64,000 nt of DNA from Enterococcus alishanensis (GTDB lineage: Bacteria; Bacillota; Bacilli; Lactobacillales; Enterococcaceae), in NCBI RefSeq assembly GCF_019218635.1, contig NZ_JAHUZB010000007.1, positions 120,846 through 184,845 of the forward strand, given 5' to 3'. Positions 62,699 through 64,000 of the stretch are shown here, one piece after another. The notes beneath the pieces were generated by a model. It was not told the origin of the DNA, made no database searches, and saw only the letters and a program-made list of their open reading frames with translations. The position numbers and the translations under genes are program-made. Positions within the stretch are counted from its first letter, which is position 1. Every line of letters begins with the position of its first letter.

Positions 62699-63013
62699 TC
62701 ATTTCTGAATCAGTTCTTTTAGTTTAGGGAAGTAGTCTCTTAATAATCCATTTGTATTTTCATTTGTTCCTCTTTACCAAGGTGCTTGAGGATCAGGGAA
62801 ATAAAATTGAACACCATTTAATTCTTGAGTAATTTCTACATGCTTAGTGAATTCTCTACCCCTGTCAGAGGTAATAGTTTTGGTTTTAATTTTGTTATCC
62901 AAAATTAATATGCTAAATTTATAAGGTATCCTACTATCAAACATTTGATAGTCTAGGGGTATCTGGAACATAATTGAGTGTGCACCTCTGATACAAGGAC
63001 TATTCCAAAACAA
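62699..63013 (-). pseudogene. Remnant of an IS30-family transposase
   Basis: The minus strand encodes TITSDRGREFTKHVEITQEL and FYFPDPQAPW, the second catalytic Asp region of IS30 transposases, then an in-frame TAA where family members have CAA, then RGTNENTNGLLRDYFPKLKE with the catalytic Glu. The N-terminal part (MFDSRIPYKFSILILDNK) still shows the family pattern, but the DNA-binding half is missing. The element is inactive. Confidence 0.8.
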
Positions 63014-63211
63014 TTATGAGAAGTTTAAAAAATTAAAATGATTTTAGATTTTTTCAGCAAGGTGTTAGAATTAGTAATATTCTGACAGTGAAAAATAATC
63101 AATGAAACAGAAAAAATTGTTGAGGTCTATGCTCATATCAAAATTTTTTTAGGTATTCGATAATTGAGTAGAGCTGATCTAATAGAAATTTAATTTGAAG
63201 GAGGAAACATA

Positions 63212-63625
63212 ATGAGTGAACAACGAGTAATTCCATTTTTAACTTTCAATGGTGAAGCCAAGGCTGCTCTTGAATTTTATGCAGAAAATTTACCGGAAGC
63301 AGAAGTTGTAATGGCAGAACCCTATGGCACAGATAATCCTCACATGCCGGCTGAAGAAGGTCAACGTATTATGTATGGGATGCTGTCGTTATTAGGACAA
63401 AAAATCATGTTTTTAGATATGGCCAGTCAATATCCAGCGCCAGATTTTAATTGGGCCTCTTCACTATACTTAGAATGTCAAGATGAAGCCGAATTTGATT
63501 TAATTTTTGCTGCCTTGTCAAAAGAAGGTAGTGTAATGATGGGTCCAGAAAGCGTAGGCAATATACGCAAATGTGCTTGGGTCGTGGATAAATTCGGCGT
63601 TACTTGGCAACCAGTTTGGGTTTAA
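63212..63625 (+). CDS. PhnB-like VOC-family protein
   Basis: 137 residues. IPFLTFNGEAKAALEFYAEN at the start, then RIMYGMLSLLGQKIMFLDMA and the ending WVVDKFGVTWQPVW are typical of the PhnB/YjdN (3-demethylubiquinone methyltransferase-like) branch of the VOC superfamily. Most have no proven activity. GGAGG precedes ATG 63212. Stands alone next to an IS remnant. Confidence 0.88.
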   Translation: MSEQRVIPFLTFNGEAKAALEFYAENLPEAEVVMAEPYGTDNPHMPAEEGQRIMYGMLSLLGQKIMFLDMASQYPAPDFNWASSLYLECQDEAEFDLIFAALSKEGSVMMGPESVGNIRKCAWVVDKFGVTWQPVWV

Positions 63626-64000
63626 AAAATAATAAATGCACTGGGAATTTTTTTATCTATTTATGTGCTGAGGTTTTATTTGAAAATCTTGCTAGAAGGA
63701 AATAGAGTCCACTAAAGATAGAAGAAACTGATTAACCTAAATAGTTGGATGAAGTTAGCTAGGGCTAAGTAGGAAAAAAAGTAATCAATTTGTTAAATGC
63801 AACTGAAAAAGGGACCAAAAAAATTAGTTGTCAGTAGATTAAGACCTCGTTCTACACATTCAACAGAAACGCAAAAGGATTTTATATAGATTAAAAAGTA
63901 ATCTGACACCGGTTCTTTTCCAAAATTAATCATGTGAAAATCATTCCTTCAAAACAATTATAGTAAACATTGTTCGCATGACAAATAAGAATACTCTAAA
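63626..64000. other. Right-end intergenic region
   Basis: No complete gene. A short plus-strand open stretch about 63811-63888 (ends RSTHSTETQKDF, then stop) looks like a coding remnant, but I cannot identify it. Confidence 0.35.

Overview
The window is AT-rich DNA of a low-GC Gram-positive bacterium, most likely Enterococcus or a close relative. The evidence is a WxL/DUF916/LPXTG-type surface operon, Cna_B/SdrD-like and MucBP/DUF5648 secreted proteins, a mannose-family PTS operon with a perfect CcpA cre, and AGGAGG-type ribosome binding sites with frequent TTG starts. No rRNA, tRNA or CRISPR array was recognised.

Layout. 1-4917 (minus): a WxL operon (L-type lectin with WxL-like tail, short LPQTN-anchored protein, two WxL proteins, DUF916 protein cut by the window edge). 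5240-7522: a winged-helix regulator and a tyrosine recombinase lying in a segment bounded by inverted repeats. 7856-9929: an AgrA/AgrC-like two-component pair without agrB/agrD. 10106-13112: a histidine kinase/regulator pair with a PAP2 phosphatase. 13632-16677: small membrane proteins (one broken at a run of ten A) and a GNAT acetyltransferase. 16783-20982: a lantibiotic-immunity-type ABC transporter with its own two-component system. 21359-34445: DUF805 protein and a second surface-protein cluster. 34973-37338: a second regulator and recombinase in a second inverted-repeat-bounded segment. 38183-49308: accessory genes (MATE/PadR, Lnu-family nucleotidyltransferase, AraC, DUF2268 protease, Fur-boxed heterodimeric ABC exporter, VOC protein). 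49860-54924: mannose-family PTS plus alpha-glucosidase operon with an RpiR regulator. 55346-63625: P-type ATPase, hydrolase, MarR, DUF6544 and VOC genes among decayed PIN, LysR and IS30 remnants.

Main discovery candidate: the window carries two paralogous copies of what looks like a self-encoded DNA-inversion switch for surface-protein operons. In each copy a tyrosine recombinase gene is bounded by two recombination-like sites, made of 9-bp inverted arms and a 7-bp spacer. The two sites of each pair are in opposite orientation (23/25 and 22/25 matches, spacer identical when one is inverted). Just inside the distal site a sigma-A-like promoter points outward, and a lone hairpin terminator lies beyond that site. 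Just outside the proximal site lies a gene for a receiver-like winged-helix regulator, followed by a surface-protein cluster. Inversion would re-aim the promoter from the terminator to the regulator. All four sites share the half-site TTCTYRWTT, and TGACG direct repeats (probable recombinase arm sites) flank both recombinase genes. As read here both switches appear to have the outward promoter aimed at the terminator, which I infer to be the OFF state.
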